Shown: positions 9,135 through 21,011 of the stretch, piece after piece | Layout of the letters: every line of letters starts with the position of its first letter | Position numbering within the stretch: position 1 is the first letter of the stretch | Origin: Circinella minor | Taxonomy: Eukaryota; Mucoromycota; Mucoromycetes; Mucorales; Lichtheimiaceae | Direction: 5' to 3' | Assembly: GCA_016758965.1 (NCBI GenBank) | Contig: JAEPRB010000025.1 | Coordinates: 1-64,000 of the forward strand | Length of the DNA: 64,000 nucleotides | Position numbers and translations under genes: made by a program | The notes under the pieces: generated by a model | Told to the model about the DNA's origin: nothing | Databases searched by the model: none | The model's input: the letters and a program-made list of their open reading frames with translations, nothing else

Positions 9135-12100
9135 TTTCGTCTTAATAAATATATAAATTTCAACGTATATCCTACACCACTTTATTACCCAAGAATATTT
9201 TTATGGTTGCCACATTTACTTATTGATAAACCATTCAGTTGCTCCGAACCAGGCTGTAAAGAGATTAAACTCGATTATAAAGGGTTTTTCAGTGATCCAT
9301 GTGCGCGTCGTGTTGTTGATATGCACAGGTATTATACACTGTATATATTATATATTGATAAAATTCACTTTCATAAAATAATACTTTATTAAATCAAAAT
9401 CTGATATCTAGATGTTTCTACATCATTTCATATCGGTACATATGTCCAGAATGTAAAACAACAATTGGTTCGAGTGACGAAAAAATATTAAAGCAGTTAC
9501 GTGATCAGCTTTCTATCGAATTTCCTGCAATTTTGACACATTATTGTGCAATTTCAAACAATCTCATCAATATATTACGCCCATGTATTCAACATGGAAT
9601 GGGGATCGCCAACTTCCATGAAATGCTACAAGAGCTTCATACAAAACGACATACTATATTGCATATGAAGTACACATTAGCACATTTATATTGTAAAGAA
9701 ACCCAACAAACACTTTTTGAATCATGGAATAATAGTAAGAACAAAAATAAATATTATGAACTTTCTACATTCGATGATGATGCACAAGGATATGGGGGTT
9801 ATATTCCATCTGTAACTTATTTTCGACTTATATATACTGCTATTTTGGATGTACTTTGTCCATTTATGGACAAACAATGACAGCTGTTGGTGATGAAATG
9901 CTGAAAGGTAATCATACTTTCAAGTTTATTAAAAAAATTGCTAAAATGGAGAATCAACCGACGTTTGGTGCGTTATATACCATATGCAACGAATATGAGG
10001 AAATACGATTGCAGTTGCTGGTTCCAACAAAATCATTACATCACTTAAAAACACCATTTAAAGAAATGATGAAGACGTATAGACAATATGGATACCAGCC
10101 ACCATGTCTTTTTTTCACTGATAATGTATGAGGAGACAAACGTTTCCTCTAACAGATGATCACGTCTTTAAATGATAATTCTATTAATGAAGCATCTTCA
10201 TCAGTAGCAAATTTGGAACCTGAATCTTTAACAGAACAAAATGAATTGTTTATCAAAATACCTGACAATGTTAATATTAATTACATACGAAGTGCATTAA
10301 ATGCTGATGACATTATAAAAAAAACAATTGTGAACAATAGTGTTTCTAAAATAATTGTAATCGGGCTTAACTGTGAGTGGAATTATGCCATTAGCACACG
10401 TCCTCGAAACATGGCAATCGTTCAAATCTCATACAAGGTAATTTCTCATTCACATACATTACTCCCATTATTTTTATGTAGATTATTAATAAACAGTTTT
10501 ATAATGTAGAACGATGTTTTAGTTTTACCTGTGCACCAATATGATCATATTCCATTGTCATTAAAAACAATATTAGAATCTCCAAAAGTATTAAAAGCTG
10601 GTCGCAATATAACGGGTGGTCTGAATAAACTAAGTCGTGATTATCATATGATATACCACAAAAGTACAGTATTGGAACTTGGAAAATTTTGTCGAAGGCG
10701 TGGCTACATCGACAATGGTACCGCTTTATTATCCACAATTGCTAAATCAGTCCTTGGTGGAGCATTGGATAAAGGTGATCGAAATAGTAATTGAGAAGCG
10801 CTAAATCTATCATCTTCTCAAATATATTATTTAGCTTTGGATGCATCGGCTTCACTTACAATTTATACAATATTGAAACAAGTTGGGGTAATTGGCAAAT
10901 CTGTATCAAATCCAGCTCCAGAAGGAGCATACATTTCTGTGTATCCATCTTGTCAATGGTTTCATCCTGTTGCATTTGGTAAAATTATATTGGCAAACAA
11001 TAACATTCAGGTATAAATAAGAATGTCAGTATTTGATTACTCTTTGCATAATCTATTAACGAGAAAATATTTTTTTGACAATATATTATCAGGATAGCTG
11101 TACTCAAGTTTGTATAAACCATGTTTCTGTACCTGGTGCAATAATTAATATTAGTTCAAGAACTCTTTCTGACTTTGGGCAGCCACCGTTTATAATCCCT
11201 TTACCTACTTCGATGTTACGTTTTGAAAAAAAGTCTCTATGTCAACAACAAGATAACAGCATACCACCTATCAATAATGCAATAGTTGATAGAGCACACA
11301 ATGCATCCCCACCACTTTCACCTACCACTTTAGCTAAAGATTTGGAAGATGAAAACAATCTTTTTGAGGATGAAAATTCGTCGTCATCAGAAGATAAAGA
11401 AATTAACCATACATATGGTCAAGCAAAAACAGCAATACTACCACGAACACAAAGAGTTATACCACAGCAACAACAAATTCAGCATCTTAGAGTATTAAAG
11501 GATATTTACCATTTCATGGCATTGATAAAGATACCAAGGGAACATGTTCTTGTAAAAGAATTTGCATGGCGATTACGGGATGCAGTTTTTGTGGTTGACA
11601 AGGATGATAGAAAGAAAGTTGAAGAATATCTTGGTAAAAAGGGACTCACCTAGGCTTATGTTATGAACACCAATGCATCATGGATCCTATGTAGGGTTAA
11701 GCGAGTTGTCCCATCACCCGATGAGCGCGGACCGATTATTCAAGAATTATTCGATGAATATGGAAATCTTTTATGTGTAAAAACAGGACGTACGTTATTT
11801 GACAAGAATGCATGGAAGCAAGCTGACAACATGATCAAAGCAATTTACGAAGGGCAAATATCTGATCATCCTGATGTACCTCTTTATTATAAAATTGGTT
11901 TCAATAAGAAAGCCGGATTATCAATATATTGTTGCTGTAGAGGTACAAATTCTCTTGAAGGTGGTGTTCACCAAGATATCATTCGTGCTATTGGTTCAAG
12001 TGGAGCTGGCCTACATATGGCTGATTGTTTTCTTGCCAAGTATCGACTTCGCCATAACATCAAAGTAAATAATCCAATTTGATTTTTTATTTTTATATTT

Positions 12101-13133
12101 ATTAAACGTTTCTACTACATATATAATATTGAAACTAATATATAATGAACAGGTTGGCAGCATGAACTGTTATCAAAAGCCGCATAAAAGTCATTATGAC
12201 TTATGGATGATAGAAGCACTATTATATTTACGGATAAAACTTAGCATTTTTTGTAGTGGTGGTGCCATTGTTGATCAATCATCTATTATCTATTTTCAAG
12301 GTCTACATTTGAGATCGTCTAATGAGACTTTTGGGATTGGAATGTTTTCTGAAAAGGTTGCAAAGAAGTTTGAAATTGATCAACAACCACAACCAAAAAG
12401 CTGTGACCTATACCAGTATCGTCATTCAACAACAATAGCACGCCCATTATCTGTTGAAACAAGCATTAATTTATTTTTACCAGATGGTTCAACCTCCAAT
12501 CCATTAAACAAGCGATATAAATTTCTTGCACAGAAACAAGGTACCAAATATGCAGTTACACTAATACACACTCCACAAGAATTGGAAAAGTTTTGTAAAT
12601 TTATAAAAGAACCTGCCAAGGGTAGTATTAGTGCGAATCAATGGGTAGATCTGTCAATTCAATGGAATAAGTCTATTTCACAACCAGTAGATGGAGTTGT
12701 CATCTTTTATAAGACTTCTGAACATCTTAAAATGCATTACGAACATTGGAATGTTAAGCGAATGATGGGTGCCAGCATTGCTATAAGTAACAGAATATGT
12801 GAAGTAATGCATGAAGAATTACAGTCACCAGAGCGAAGTCGTCCTGTTTTAGTCGCACAAACACCATCATTACCCCTGTTTGCCACTACCATATCTACTA
12901 TGCAAAGATTAGGATCATTATCATCATTACCACCATTACCATTATTGGCTTCATAGATCTTAGCTGTACCTTCGTCCTCATCTATGCCATCAGCATCATC
13001 ACCCTCAATCGCAGCTGTTTCTCCTGGCCCCAGTATTAGGAAAATTGAGCTAGCATCATCACAACCCATTCCATCAAAACCCTTGTTTTCTGTAAATGTA
13101 ACTATTCCTAAAAAAAGGGCAAGACGTCGATAA
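9135..13133 (+). pseudogene. degraded DUF6729-like / DDE-like / 3'-5' exonuclease fusion gene
   Basis: A large gene with several short introns, now broken. Order: (1) zinc-binding DUF6729-like region, FSCSEPGCKEI ... ARRVVDMHR|CFYIISYRYICPECK, across an intron after 9327; (2) an RNase H-like block, LKGNHTFKFIKKIAK ... YEEIRLQLLVPTKS ... LFFTDN (9880-10128); (3) a DnaQ/WRN-type exonuclease, KIIVIGLNCEW ... AIVQISYK, then KAGRNITGGLNKL, GYIDNGTALL and YYLALDASASLTIY (10340-10870); (4) a Ser/Pro-rich linker; (5) RVKRVVPSPDE, CCCRGTNSLEGGVHQ and YRLRHNIK|VG (11690-12170), then a long C-terminus with a basic end. Damage: a 1-nt frameshift near 9878, TGA 10129, TAA 10150, TGA 10792, TAG 11651 and TAG 12954, all followed by conserved sequence in the same frame. 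The exonuclease Asp in GLDCEW is Asn, as is the Asp expected in GDHTFK. It is surely non-functional. The family looks like a transposase; I saw no terminal repeats. Confidence 0.7.
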
Positions 13134-13689
13134 ATTCAAATAAAACAAGAACATTATACATAAATTATTTTGTATACTTCCATAACTTTAATTATGCGCA
13201 TCACAAATTATATACAGGAGCATTAAATAAAGAAATTCTTCTCCGATTAATATGTTGAGTCTCGTTTTTACTCTTTTTTCTTTTTTTTTTTTCAAAAAAA
13301 AATAAATAAAAAATAGTAAATCTCCCCCAGGTATATTACTACTAGGGCCAAAATCTACGTGGTGCAACTGAAAATCTCCAAATGCTGACACTGGAAATCT
13401 ACGAAATTGTCAAAATTGGAGATTTATGATAATCAGTTTCACTCTGGAAATTTTCAGTCAGGTATGAGCCCATAGTGCGTATTTGTAATAGAAATAATGA
13501 TTCTAATATCTTTTTATCTTTTTATTATCCTATTATTTGCATATAATAAAACACCTGAAAGATTCTCACAAGACTTATTCTGCTATCACTTTTTATTCTT
13601 ACCTTATTTTCCTGTTAATTCATATTCATAAATATTTCACATCGAACAAGCTCAAAACGATTTCTCTAGTAATCATATAGTTCTATAAT
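13134..13689. other. no gene recognised
   Basis: AT-rich flank between the pseudogene and the LINE remnant. Near 13360-13430 there are partly inverted pieces (AAATCTCCAAAT and ATTGGAGATTT) that might be an element end, but I cannot define one. Confidence 0.3.
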
Positions 13690-16600
13690 TGGATGAAGAA
13701 AAAGGATATAATAGGTATCTCCTAATTATTTAAAGCAAGCAGTGCGTCAATTTGGATATCCCCATTCTATTATCTCATCCATCAGTAATTTATTTTTTCA
13801 ACACAAATTCACCTTAACATCAACGGACATGATCTCAGTGTGCCAATAACACAAAATTGAGGCTTATACTAAGGAGATCTACTTTTAACCATTTTATTCA
13901 ACATCACTCTTGAACCATTATTATGTTGCATTCTCCATGATTCTAATATCAAGGGTTTTCAACCTAATTTTTGCGCCACCACCTTGTCTATGCCATGTCC
14001 TAATTCTCTGAAGGTGCTTGCTTATGCTTATGCTGATGATATATTAGTAGGTTAAAATTTATTAATTTATTTATGGGAAGGCTAATTTGACCTGCGCCTA
14101 TATGCATATGGTCGCTTCCTTGCAGTACATTATAGAGTAGAAGATAGTATATATACAAAGAGCAAGAGTGGATGTATTAACTGAAAAACCCCTGAAAAAA
14201 GGGAAAAAGTTAAACTAGTGAAGGAACAAGAGAAGATATAAAAGATGAAGAGAATAAAAAAAGGGAGGGGAATAGGCTATGAAAGTGAGATCAAGGGATA
14301 ATAATAACAAATAGCAAAGTGATGATATACTTGATAACTTATTGAGTATGAGGAGGGGGGAGAGGCGAAAAAACTGAGGCGTCCTCAGGGATTGGTTTAT
14401 CTTCATCAAAATCATTGTCAGGGTGACTTAAACAGTCAATCTCATGGAGAACATTAATGAAAGCTGGCCATGTTTTTTTTTTACCATTTTCCAAGTGACA
14501 AACCAATTTCAGAGCGTGGGAGGCAATTGATGATAAAATCTAGAGGTTGGAGGTCGGTCGACAATATGGGAAGGCTACCAAATGTATTGTTGAGATCATC
14601 AACTAGTGGTTGAAGCAATGGACATGCTTTGTAGTGTTCTCTATTGGCTGCTATGAAACTACCATGACAATTTTTAAGCGAATAAGATGGTAGCCAATGC
14701 ATACACCATTTTATTAGTCGATGTAAATCACGCAGAAAAGCTGGTAGATAAAGTATTGTGTCAATTATACAGCTATGTCGAAGACACTATATTGTTTTAC
14801 GTTTGGTGCTAATATGATGGTATTCTTCATCTCTTTTTTGTTCAATTGCTTTATGTACTAGATCTTTTGGTAGACTATTGCTGTTTTTTAATCTGTTATA
14901 GAACTGATAAAATGGGTTATTTGGGGTGAGATGTTTCTATTGTTTGTCACAAGTTTTATCCCAAAGAAAAGATAATTCAGTCAATCTGGCCAGGGTGGTT
15001 ACTGGAAGCTCTTGAAGTTGAGTTACAAATTTTAGTTGTAACGTATGGACCCTATGCTGTATCGAAGGAATGACATATCAGTACTCCTCAATAATTCTCA
15101 AGACTTTTACTACTTTGCACTTTCAAATGCATCTTGACCATTATCAAGTATTCTCTAACGCCCGCATGAACAAACACTACACAAGACACAGGCAATATTA
15201 CTTGGTGTTAGGCTGCTTCTCATTTAGATTAATCTTTTGGATGATGCTGGTTATCTTCCTTGTCACACTCGAAACTCATTATACTATATTCAGCAACTTC
15301 AAGTCTACTTAGAAGAAATGTTGATTCAAATTAAAAATGCTTGCGGCATTTATGCTCAACGCCAATTATCAATTCGTAGTCAAGCTACTATCCTCAATGC
15401 TTTATTACTATTAAAACTTTGATATGTTCTCCAGTTGATTGGCGTAGCTCCTTCTTCTTTTTTCAAAAAACTTCATGCTTGTTATGAACAATTTATGATA
15501 ATAAGAATGTTCCCCCGAATTGGCTTTGATAAACTCTGTCTTCCATGATCCTATGAAGGAGTTGGTTTACTTGAGCCTCTTTTACAACAATCAGTATTAC
15601 CGCTTCGATGGTTAGAACCATTTTTAATGTAACTGGAACATCACCATCATACATTACTATATGGCACTGGCACCATATATGTATAACATCAGATACCACA
15701 TCTGACCCATAACTGTCACTCATATTTCCACTATTACATGGCTCTGATGCCAAAGATACAGCCTCTGTTAATTACTTACTGTATTGCACAATAGATCAAC
15801 TATTAATACATTGTTGGCTATTAGCCAATCGTTTGGCATCTACCATTCTCCAACTACCACTAAACTTTATTATATGGGCATCTACTATTAGTAATGAAAA
15901 ATTATAGTAAACTAGTTTCAAAAGTATAGCTGTGTCTGATCTTTTTATTTTTAACTCTAGCTTGGGTTTTTATATATTGACGCAATTCTACTAATAGACT
16001 TAACTGTCTTATTCTTACATAAAAAGTTTTTTAAGACCTGGCTCAAGGACGAATATATTTTCTGGCTAGTTTTGCATGCCTTTGTCTCCCAAGCAATTTC
16101 CCAAATAGTGGTCATTCTGGCTCTCGTGCATTACTAGATACTCGTCCTATTAGCCACCGATTAACACAGACTTTATCTGAATCGAAAACCAAGTCATATC
16201 AAAGCATATGTCGCCTACCTCAGCATTGTATACCTACAATTTCAAGTAAACAATGTTCTGTGTTCTGGGCCTGGCTGATGGAACACAGTGCAAAGCACAT
16301 ATAGTACTATACACTTCATAATACACTCCCTACTGCTTCACATCATTACTACTTTTAGCTCTCAACTGCACCAACACCTATCTGTAACCTATGTGATTCC
16401 AACATTAATACCATGGATCATTTTATTATTGGATGTCCTCACATATACAAAATTTGGCAACTTGTATGGGGTCAAATATATTATGCTGATTCTGCTCCTC
16501 CAGCCATTATTTCTCTACTACGCCATCTTACTATCAATTATACTGATTTCTCTTTCTCTACCAACTTGATTTATCAACACACTCATATTCTTACTATTAT

Positions 16601-16780
16601 TACTTGCATATTTTAGGCTATTTGGAATGGTTACTATTGGTTCACGTTTTATGACGGTCTATTTATTCCAACTTTGGTTCTATCGCACGCCTTTTCTTTA
16701 ATTGCATGCTTCCGCCACTCCATATTATAATTCTACATCTCTTCTACCTTTAATTTCATAACAAAAAAAAATTAAAACTT
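13690..16780 (+). mobile_element. degenerate LINE (non-LTR retrotransposon), reverse transcriptase remnant
   Basis: Frameshifted pieces read in family order. DEEKGYNR (usual DxEKAYDR, Asp to Asn) is at about 13690, LKQAVRQFGYPHSIISSI at 13725-13790, and HDSNIKGFQP with LAYAYADDILV (the YADD catalytic box) at 13935-14050. After the inserted fragment, HYQVFSNARMN is at 15135. QLSIRSQATILNALLLLKL and SYEGVGLLEPLLQQSVLPL are at 15360-15610. The zf-RVT zinc motif CNLCDSNINTMDHFIIGC at 16385-16440 is followed by KIWQLVWG. Many stops and frameshifts make it clearly dead. The YADD box carries a 6-bp duplication (LAYAYADD). Confidence 0.75.
14339..15060 (-). mobile_element. 3' part of a second LINE in opposite orientation, inserted in the first
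   Basis: Minus-strand pieces read HTLQLKFVTQLQELP, LPSYSLKNCHGSFIAANREH, DLQPLDFIINCLPRSE, and, after a frameshift in an A10 run near 14472-14481, WPAFINVLHEIDCLSHP, ending at TAA 14341-14339. This is the C-terminal region of a Mucorales-type LINE and resembles the tail at 8588-8839. It interrupts the plus-strand LINE between its YADD box and the following thumb/connection motifs. Confidence 0.65.
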
Positions 16781-17107
16781 CCCCCTGTACATTAGATCGT
16801 CCACATTGAATATATATCTATATATTGTTATTTTTACATTGTACTCTTGTCTCCTTTGTTACGCACCCAGTCCGCCACTGCCTGTGATACACGGAGCTGC
16901 TAATAAGATACTTTATTACTGAGGCTACTCACCTGGTCACCTCTATGAATAAAATATTATCTTCAATAGAAGATTACTTTATTTGAACAATTATACTTTT
17001 GAACATTAGTTTTATACACAATAATTAGTTATCTTGTACACTTTTTGGTTTTCTCTAAAATCACAGATTTCTTTTTAACTAAGCATATTTGTTTCTTTTG
17101 GCAGGTA
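16781..17107. other. no gene recognised
   Basis: AT-rich spacer between the LINE 3' end and the left end of the Mutator-like element. No target duplication could be identified. Confidence 0.3.
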
Positions 17108-17135
17108 CTAAAAGTTATGCCATCCTGCGGTCGTG

Positions 17136-17868
17136 CCATCCCCCCATGACTGTGTTTGGTCGAGCCATTGATCCTTTGTTACTACCCTGCCCTGCAAGTT
17201 GCACTGTTGCATGAATAATATTTTCTAACATATGATAACATTAAAAAAACAATGCTTTTGTTTCGTTTCAAGTAATTTTCCATTTTTACTTAGTAGTATA
17301 TAATGACAATGAATGAACTTATTCAACTTATTGAAACACAGGATAAATTAAAAATAATATGGTACAATTATTATATATAATACAAGGGTACGAAATTATA
17401 ACAGGGCTGGAATAAAATTATAAACATAGTGATGTGAAAGTTGATTATAAAAACCAATATATCTTTTTATTTAAGAAAAAGTAAAAATAATCCATAAAAT
17501 ACGCACATTAATAATAAAAAGAAGAAGACAAAATGTGTAATTTAAGATAAACTATTTCATATTTATATTCGGAAGCATAACGGTAAATTGTATAAGTCAA
17601 TGTAATATATTATATATTGATTACATGTATGTGTGTGTGTTATTTACGGTGTTTCCATCAACCAAAAGTATTACTTTCATAGGTAAAGAGTGTTTAAGTA
17701 AAAAAATATTCATTATTAGTTTCCTAATAAATAAGAATGACATCAGCTGCATACAAATGTAATAATCTTATATTATCAAGTATCAATAGCTAGTTATTGA
17801 AGACGGCAGGATAGTAAGGCACGACCAAAGACAGCGGAGTCAAATTAAGCACAGTCATAGGGGGATGG
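17136..17868. mobile_element. MITE-like insertion inside the left terminal repeat of the MULE
   Basis: The segment starts CCATCCCCCCATGACTGTG and ends with its inverse CACAGTCATAGGGGGATGG. Further inward the inverted copies share TTTGGTCG(A/T)GCC and TTACTA(C/T)CCTGCC. The interior is AT-rich and non-coding. It sits exactly where the left terminal repeat of the MULE is split relative to the right one. CCATCCCCC is also part of the MULE end, so the two may be related families; boundaries are uncertain by a few bases. Confidence 0.55.
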
Positions 17869-18338
17869 CCGAAAACTTGAATTGTGCGCCCCTAAACCTC
17901 AATTTCCATTGGCTGCTACTTATTTCTGCTGCTTTCTTGCTCAGCAACCAATTAAACACATTCAAATCCATTAAGCCTGATGATGTAATTTTTTTTTTCG
18001 CGTTTGTTTTTTTTCTCTCTCTCCCACTTCTCTCACAAAACATCACAAAAAAAAAAACTAAAGACGATGCATCTACCATCCTGACATATTAATATTTATA
18101 TTCATGTAAAAATATTTTTTTTAATAACGAGGCTGGTGATTTGAAGGACCATTTCTGCTATTCCAGCTTTTTAACTCGTTTGTTTCATTTTGAAACATTG
18201 TGGAAATTCTGTTAAGGATATGAACAGGTACACTTTTCATATCCTTTGTTTTTTGAACTTGGATCTTTAGTTCCTCAAAGGAATCTATAAATCTATATAT
18301 ATATATATATATGTATAATCATTATTAAATTGTCACTG

Positions 18339-20774
18339 CTAACTCAACATATCTTTTTTTTTGTACTCTATACTGTACCTCTCCATAGCTTCATTGAGAA
18401 GGGCTTGCGATGCCACACGCGAAGCCTCTTCTGTTTGGATGATTGGGATTTGCTGCTGTACTTGTGATGATGATGATGATGATGATGATAATGATAATAA
18501 TGAGGAAGCCGTTGTCGGGCGGATCAAGCTTATGTTTAGAACACGATTAACCTGGATTATTCAAACATTATTACTAGTTCAAGATTATATATATAATGTA
18601 CATCTATTAATACCTACCAAATACATGTGCTTGCATGGTGAATCGTTTGCTTCGTTGTCGGGACACGTACAAGAAATAATGTAATCGTCATCAACATCGA
18701 ACAACACATCGTATGTAATACTTTCGTCTGTGAACGAAAGTACTTTGATTATGTTGCCGTGTTGACTAACGATCCTGGCAGCAGCTTCTTCTTCTATAGT
18801 TGCAATAAGAATTTGAATGATAATAATATATATTGGATAAACTGATGAAAACGACTACTTACCATTCAGCTCATTCACTCGGGCAAGCCTTGTTCTTTCT
18901 GCCTTGTTCATTCTACGAAGCCTGAACTTGGCTACCGTGCAAAGATGATCCTGCATCAAATCAGGGAGAACAAGACTCCAAAGAATGTACACAAGTACAT
19001 CAACACGTTGCCTTCTCAGACTTGGCAAATATACCTCCTTTAATTGGCGGTGCCAAGTCTCTATGTAGTTGTTGGTATTTACATGATGATGGCGCTTTTT
19101 TACATGTGGTAAGCTATAAGAGTCATTGGAAATGCTACATAAAAATGTGTATATTTAAAAAAAAGACTTACATTACGCCATGCTTGGCTCCATTTTTCAC
19201 GTTTCCGAAGAAACTCTCTTTCAAAATATTGATAGAGCTCGGGGCCATCCCATTCTTCATCAACATCAATACACCAGGTCTCAAACTTTTCAAGTTCAAG
19301 ATCAAAATCAACTGGTGTTTCAGCTCTCATCATATTCATCATTAGGGAGAGTGCTACTTCACGCATTTCTCTCTTTTCCTTCAGAGTTTTTGATGGCGTG
19401 GATGGTTTTGCCGTGAGTTTGGTAAGAATATTTTTCTTCCATGCACGAAGGACATGCCAATGACAGATAAGTATCTTCACATTGTCAGTATATGTGCCAG
19501 ATGATACATCATCATTTACAGTATTATATGCCTTATTAATAGCAGCTATCTCTGTATCAGAATCGTCGATCATAACACGGGATGGTATATATCCATGTTC
19601 ATCCTTAAGCCATTGAAGCCAATACAAGATTGGATATTGAGCTTGTGAATTTGTAATCATCCACGTCAATGGTTTGCCCTTTCCAGTAATCCTGCATCTT
19701 GCTACAAGTGTGTAGAGATAACAGTCATGATTGGTACCATCCACACAAGTCTTATGGGTCGAATCAAGACATACGAGATCTCCATTCTCTTTCAATAGCT
19801 ATATAATAAAGAATACATGATTGATCAGGTAAATGTATCATGTATTTTTATTTGTGTCGATTATCTTACCTTTAATTGCCATTGTGACATGAATGCAAAA
19901 AAGAACATTCCCTCTTCATATCTATCAAGATTTTTTGAAGCGAAATATCCTCTTTCATGTTGGATTTTAGTGCCCCATTTCATAAGACTGTTTGCCATCG
20001 AAGGATGAAGTTGGGATTGGCGTCTAAGATGGATTTTCATCACATAATAGACATGGTGATAATCAATTCTCACTGATTGTGGTAATTGATCATAGTCTTC
20101 GCTATCCAAGATATTTTCAAGAACATCTTTGTCAAGACGAAGCATATGTTTAATATTTCTCCAGGTAAGACTTTTCTCCACTTGAGCTTGGATGAATTCC
20201 ATCACAAACCGAGGGAGTGTACCGGAAGTTGTATCTATGTTGCTGCCAGGTTCATGACCAGTATGCTTACGCCGGTATTGTACCGTGATCATGTTCTTGT
20301 CTACACTGTTGTTATTAACAAAGGCAGTAAATCCTGCCTGGCAATTGCAACAAAATGATTTTTCTCCTCGAGGGGGACCACTTCGTTGGCAGGCAAATCG
20401 CTAACATATATTTAATTAATCATGTAATGAAAAGAAAGTAAATTAATAAATACTTATAAAAAAATAAATGAAAAATATCTGATTATGTATATAAAACAAA
20501 TTATTAAAAATATTACTTCATTGAAAATAAATGATTCATTTCCTCTGCCACGTTTTTGACCAGGTGGAGGATGTATATATCCATGTTCAAGATATTCATT
20601 GTTCTTAAGTCTACGTCCACCATCACTTTTAGTTTTATTATAAAATCTACAGTTGTAGATTGCTTCTTGATCTTTGATCCAATCACGATATTCTAATCTT
20701 GGAATAGTCAACGTTATAGGTGTACCATCATTTTCAGGTCGAGTGATAAATGTGGTAGTAAGATAGTTTTCCAT
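18339..20774 (-). CDS. MULE-type transposase with SWIM zinc finger, 678 aa
   Basis: Probable nuclear DDE transposase of the surrounding element. There are six exons, 20774-20517, 20400-19870, 19798-19172, 19094-18863, 18793-18618 and 18551-18339, together 2037 nt with an open frame. The start is ATG 20774 (MENYLTTTF). The N-terminal region carries a Cys-rich block, RFACQRSG ... CCNCQAGFTAFV (about residues 87-110), of the FAR1/WRKY-GCM1-like type seen in MULEs. The catalytic core is DLVCLDSTHKTC (first Asp), SRVMIDDSDTEIAAINKAY (second Asp) and ILICHWHVLRAWKKNI, then TNNYIETWHRQLK. Near the C-terminus CTCPDNEANDSPCKH is a complete SWIM finger (CxC...CxH), followed by a Ser run. No stop or frameshift, so the copy may be functional. 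Confidence 0.85.
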
Positions 20775-20917
20775 ATTATTATAGATCAAAGAAAATTCAG
20801 GGGAAAAAATAAATAAAGAATTGATAACAAAACTTTAAAAAAACGAAAAAAAAAAAATCAAAGTCAAAATGCCAAAGTCAAATGAGGAAATAGCAGTCAA
20901 AATGGTATTTATTGGTA

Positions 20918-20933
20918 GGCCAAATATTTGGCC
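20918..20933. repeat. 16-bp perfect palindrome GGCCAAATATTTGGCC
   Basis: It lies at the inner edge of the right MULE terminal repeat, about 145 bp upstream of the transposase ATG. It may be a protein-binding or hairpin site; the left end lacks it. Confidence 0.6.
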
Positions 20934-21011
20934 AATAAAATTTGAGGTTTACGGGCACACAATTCAAGGCTTGCGGGGGATGGCACGACCGCAAGATGGC
21001 ACGACTTTTGG

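Larger units (their letters stand above)
17108..21011. mobile_element. Mutator-like element (MULE) with intact transposase
   Basis: A 3.9-kb element. The outer inverted ends are 17108-17144 and 20975-21011; both read C(T/C)AAAAGT, then TGCCATC(C/T)TGCGGTCGTG and CCATCCCCC. The inner part of the terminal repeat (TTGAATTGTG ... TAAACCTCAA ... ATTGGC) is at 17877-17913 and, inverted, at 20931-20967, with about 5 mismatches in 37. On the right the two parts are adjacent. On the left they are separated by a 733-bp insertion. The transposase gene (18339-20774) fills the interior. A 9-bp target duplication expected for MULEs was not seen. Confidence 0.7.

Noticed and set aside
10791..10982. Separate short gene in another frame
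   Set aside because: The frame used by the exonuclease continues through this region after TGA 10792 with conserved residues (YYLALDASASLTIY), so the alternative frame is a shadow.
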